A stretch of 31,141 nt of DNA from Rodentolepis nana (lineage: Eukaryota; Platyhelminthes; Cestoda; Cyclophyllidea; Hymenolepididae). Position 1 is the stretch's first letter. Each line of letters begins with the position of its first letter. Shown in pieces: positions 29,582 through 31,141 of the stretch. Under the pieces are notes generated by a model. The model saw nothing but the letters and a program-made list of their open reading frames with translations. It ran no database searches and was not told where the DNA came from. Where the stretch lies: positions 1 to 31,141 of the forward strand of contig UZAE01000190.1 in the NCBI GenBank assembly GCA_900617975.1, given 5' to 3'. The position numbers and the translations under genes are program-made.

Positions 29582-30442
29582 GTATTTCACTTTATATAAT
29601 TTTATTTATTCATTCAAGGTTGAATCCATTTTTTCAGGCGTTTCTGCTGTCGATGTTTACGAAAGCCTTCAAGATCCCGAGTACCGCAGAACATGGGATG
29701 ATGCGATGAAAGAAGGCTTCCGGATTTGTTACGTTTCACCAAACAGTGAAATTGGTTATTACAGGTGTAAGTGATCCATCTATGTTAACGCTCATCTTTT
29801 TTAAGTAAAATCGCCATTTGGGTTGAAAGACCGGGATTTTGTCAATCAACGATCCTGGTATATTGGTGATAATGTTTATATAATAATGAACCACAGTGTT
29901 GTTCACAAGGTAGGACTCTTATGAGCTGTTTGTTCTACCTTATTTTTTGATAGAAAATGCCACAGATTGAGGGTGTTGTTCGAGGAATTTCTTGTATAAC
30001 CGGATATTTGATTAAACCCATTGGAAACGATTCTTGTGAATTTACTTACATTACTCACTCAGATCCAAGAGGTGAGTTATTTGCTATTTATTTGCTTAAT
30101 TACGTGAATCTAGGTAAAATTCCAACTTGGGTTGTGAACACAACGGTAAAGACATTTGCTCCTCTGCTAACAAAGCGTTTATATGAAGCTGCTTGTGGAT
30201 ATGTAGCGTGGAAAGCCACCCATAATCCAGATTTCAGACCATGGAATAATTTTAGCCAACTTCAAACTTTTCCGAAACTCGACCCTGCAGATGTTGGTAT
30301 GCTGAATGCTTTATCTGTCAGTGAAATCAGTGATAATGTGGAAGTGCCAGATCGAAGAATAATTTCACCACCTTCTTCTGAAAATAGTCCAACCCTCCAT
30401 GACTACGAAAAGGCTATTAAAGTAGATCCTGTCAAATGGTAA
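29408..30442 (+). CDS. STARD10: START-domain lipid transfer protein, STARD10-like, spliced gene
   Basis: STARD10 and PCTP are cytosolic proteins that carry phosphatidylcholine (and, for STARD10, phosphatidylethanolamine) between membranes (family knowledge). The exons are 29408-29581, 29619-29766, 29806-29909, 29954-30071 and 30114-30442. All introns are GT-AG and the phases agree. The total is 873 nt (290 residues), essentially the length of human STARD10. The START domain covers residues about 8-215: PSHQDF, DPEYRRTWDDAM, EIGYY, LKDRDFVNQRSW, GYLIKPIG, DPRGKIPTWVVN. The C-terminal tail of about 70 residues is Ser/Pro-rich and acidic (ISPPSSENSPTLHD), as in STARD10. The ATG at 29408 is chosen because it sits at the family's N-terminal position and just after an acceptor-like site; an in-frame ATG at 29348 would add 20 residues. 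PCTP/STARD2 is the less likely alternative. Confidence 0.92.
29619..29766 (+). CDS. STARD10: STARD10-like exon 2
   Basis: 148 nt, phase 0 to 1, with acceptor tattcattcaag and donor AGGT|gtaagt. It encodes V-E-S-I-F-S-G-V, then D-V-Y-E-S-L-Q-D-P-E-Y-R-R-T-W-D-D and E-I-G-Y-Y-R. The donor at gtaagt is preferred over the gtgtaa two bases earlier because only it keeps the frame into LKSPFGLKDRDF. Confidence 0.92.
29806..29909 (+). CDS. STARD10: STARD10-like exon 3
   Basis: 104 nt, phase 1 to 0, with acceptor catcttttttaag and donor AAG|gtagga. It encodes L-K-S-P-F-G-L-K-D-R-D-F-V-N-Q-R-S-W and then Y-I-I-M-N-H-S-V, the conserved central START strands. Confidence 0.92.
29954..30071 (+). CDS. STARD10: STARD10-like exon 4
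   Basis: 118 nt, phase 0 to 1, with acceptor attttttgatag and donor AGAG|gtgagt. It encodes the V-V-R-G-I-S-C-I-T-G-Y-L-I strand and ends in S-D-P-R. Confidence 0.92.
30072..30113 (+). other. 42-nt mini-intron, in-frame if retained
   Basis: It begins gtgagt and ends tctag. It is a multiple of three with no stop, so retention would insert 14 hydrophobic residues (ELFAIYLLNYVNLG). Removal gives DPRGKIPTWVV, which matches STARD10 closely, so splicing is the expected default. Confidence 0.85.
30114..30442 (+). CDS. STARD10: STARD10-like exon 5 and stop
   Basis: 329 nt in phase 1. It encodes G-K-I-P-T-W-V-V-N, the C-terminal START helix (LLTKRLYEAACGYVAWK) and a polar tail ending D-P-V-K-W, then TAA. 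The bases at the stop (ATG|gtaaaa) could in principle be a donor, but the total length and the nearby AATAAA favour termination here. Confidence 0.9.
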
Positions 30443-30505
30443 AATGGCGTCCGCTTCTCTACAATTCCTTGTTTTATTTAGAAATTTATACGCCTTACAA
30501 GTAAG

Positions 30506-30511
30506 AATAAA
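30506..30511 (+). terminator. polyadenylation signal AATAAA
   Basis: AATAAA 64 nt after the stop of the STARD10-like gene. The spacing suits the 3' end of a compact transcript. The following sequence is T-rich. Confidence 0.7.
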
Positions 30512-30662
30512 ACCTTCGAGTTGTTTTTATCTCCTGATTTTTTGTGATGTTTTTGAATCACTTTATCAAATTCCTCTGAGAATCATCTATTCAAATTTAG
30601 CAGATAAGTTAAAAGGACAAAAATATGTGTGTTCTCTTATAATGTCTCGTTAAGTTCAGAAC

Positions 30663-30677
30663 AATATCAGTAATTCC
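30663..30677. repeat. target-site duplication, left (truncated copy)
   Basis: AATATCAGTAATTCC, identical to 30729-30743. Confidence 0.93.
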
Positions 30678-30728
30678 TTGGGCTAATGATAAATATCATA
30701 AAGCCTGCCATTTGAAATAAGTAAAAAA
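30678..30728 (+). mobile_element. SINE-like retroposon, 5'-truncated copy with TSD
   Basis: Only the family 3' end is present, GGGCTAATGATAAATATCA to CCTGCCATTTGAAATAAG, followed by an A run. It is flanked by a perfect 15-bp direct repeat AATATCAGTAATTCC at 30663-30677 and 30729-30743. Severe 5' truncation plus a long target-site duplication is the hallmark of LINE-type retrotransposition. Confidence 0.93.
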
Positions 30729-30743
30729 AATATCAGTAATTCC
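30729..30743. repeat. target-site duplication, right (truncated copy)
   Basis: AATATCAGTAATTCC, the partner of 30663-30677. Confidence 0.93.
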
Positions 30744-30806
30744 CATTATCAATTTTTTCAGCAAATACTGAAATTCAAAAAACTAAATTTTATTCAATTG
30801 TGCATG

Positions 30807-31135
30807 ATTTATTATTTATTTCAAATGGCAGGCGTTTTGATAGCTATCATTAGCCATTTAGCTGACTTCGGGCTTCACAGAGGGAAAGTTCATCAAAGTA
30901 GCAGAAAGTCGAGGGTTGGGGAACAGAAGAGCGATTCACAAATGTAAAAGAGACAGACAGACACTAAGGTAGAGAAAAAGGTAAGATGAGTACTGTGAAA
31001 GGGATCGAATATGACAAGAAGTCGGCCCATGGTAGTTTGAAGTGAGAAGTCAACTGTCGGTTAATAGACTTTTTGTCTTATGAGTATACGTTGCTCAGGG
31101 TGCACCACGTGGAGGTTAGTCTATCGCACATCACC
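30807..31135 (-). mobile_element. SINE-like retroposon, copy F
   Basis: Near full-length and reversed: the tail TTTATTATTTATTTCAAATGG is at the left, and the 5' end, reading GGTGATGTGCGATAGACTAACC on the minus strand, is at the right. AATTG occurs on both outer flanks (30796-30800 and 31136-31140), but the window stops there, so a target-site duplication cannot be confirmed. It is inverted relative to the truncated copy about 80 bp away. Confidence 0.9.
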
Positions 31136-31141
31136 AATTGC

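Overview
The window is eukaryotic (metazoan) nuclear DNA. It holds two spliced genes arranged head to head near the right end, and the rest is largely non-coding DNA with mobile elements. The organism is most likely a parasitic flatworm (cestode or trematode). This is inferred from one gene with four introns of only 37-44 nt next to another with introns up to 4.8 kb, from AT-rich non-coding DNA, and from a mariner relic. No species can be read directly.

Gene 1 (minus strand, 28391 down to 10790) is a PACSIN/syndapin: an N-terminal F-BAR membrane-bending domain, a short linker and a C-terminal SH3 domain. I rebuilt eleven coding exons whose splice phases agree throughout and give about 435 residues. 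Two 15-nt microexons (Q-R-A-K-E and S-R-A-K-R) lie side by side and would lengthen the F-BAR tip. A (CT)n tract sits just upstream of the acceptor that follows them. A separate terminal exon at 14504-14248, with its own poly(A) signals, is in phase with exon 8 and predicts an isoform without SH3.

Gene 2 (plus strand, 29408 to 30442) is a START-domain lipid-transfer protein, closest to STARD10. It has five exons separated by mini-introns, about 290 residues, and an AATAAA 64 nt after the stop. The two start codons are about 1.0 kb apart, across an AT-rich region that may act as a shared promoter.

Mobile DNA: a roughly 300-315 bp SINE-like retroposon is present in six long copies (145, 3878, 9377, 12871, 24373, 30807) and one 5'-truncated copy (30678). 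Two copies have perfect 14-15 bp target-site duplications, so they moved by target-primed reverse transcription. A degenerate 1.2-kb mariner with matching terminal inverted repeats and flanking TA lies in a PACSIN intron (16270-17486). The window also has at least eleven runs of 10-20 G or C.

Region by region: 1-10789 has no recognisable gene (three SINE copies and G/C tracts). 10790-28391 is PACSIN with SINE and mariner insertions in its introns. 28392-29407 is the divergent intergenic region. 29408-30511 is the STARD10-like gene. 30663-31141 is a nested pair of oppositely oriented SINE copies. Both genes act at the membrane-lipid interface (membrane curvature and endocytosis; phospholipid transfer), but nothing beyond adjacency links them functionally here.
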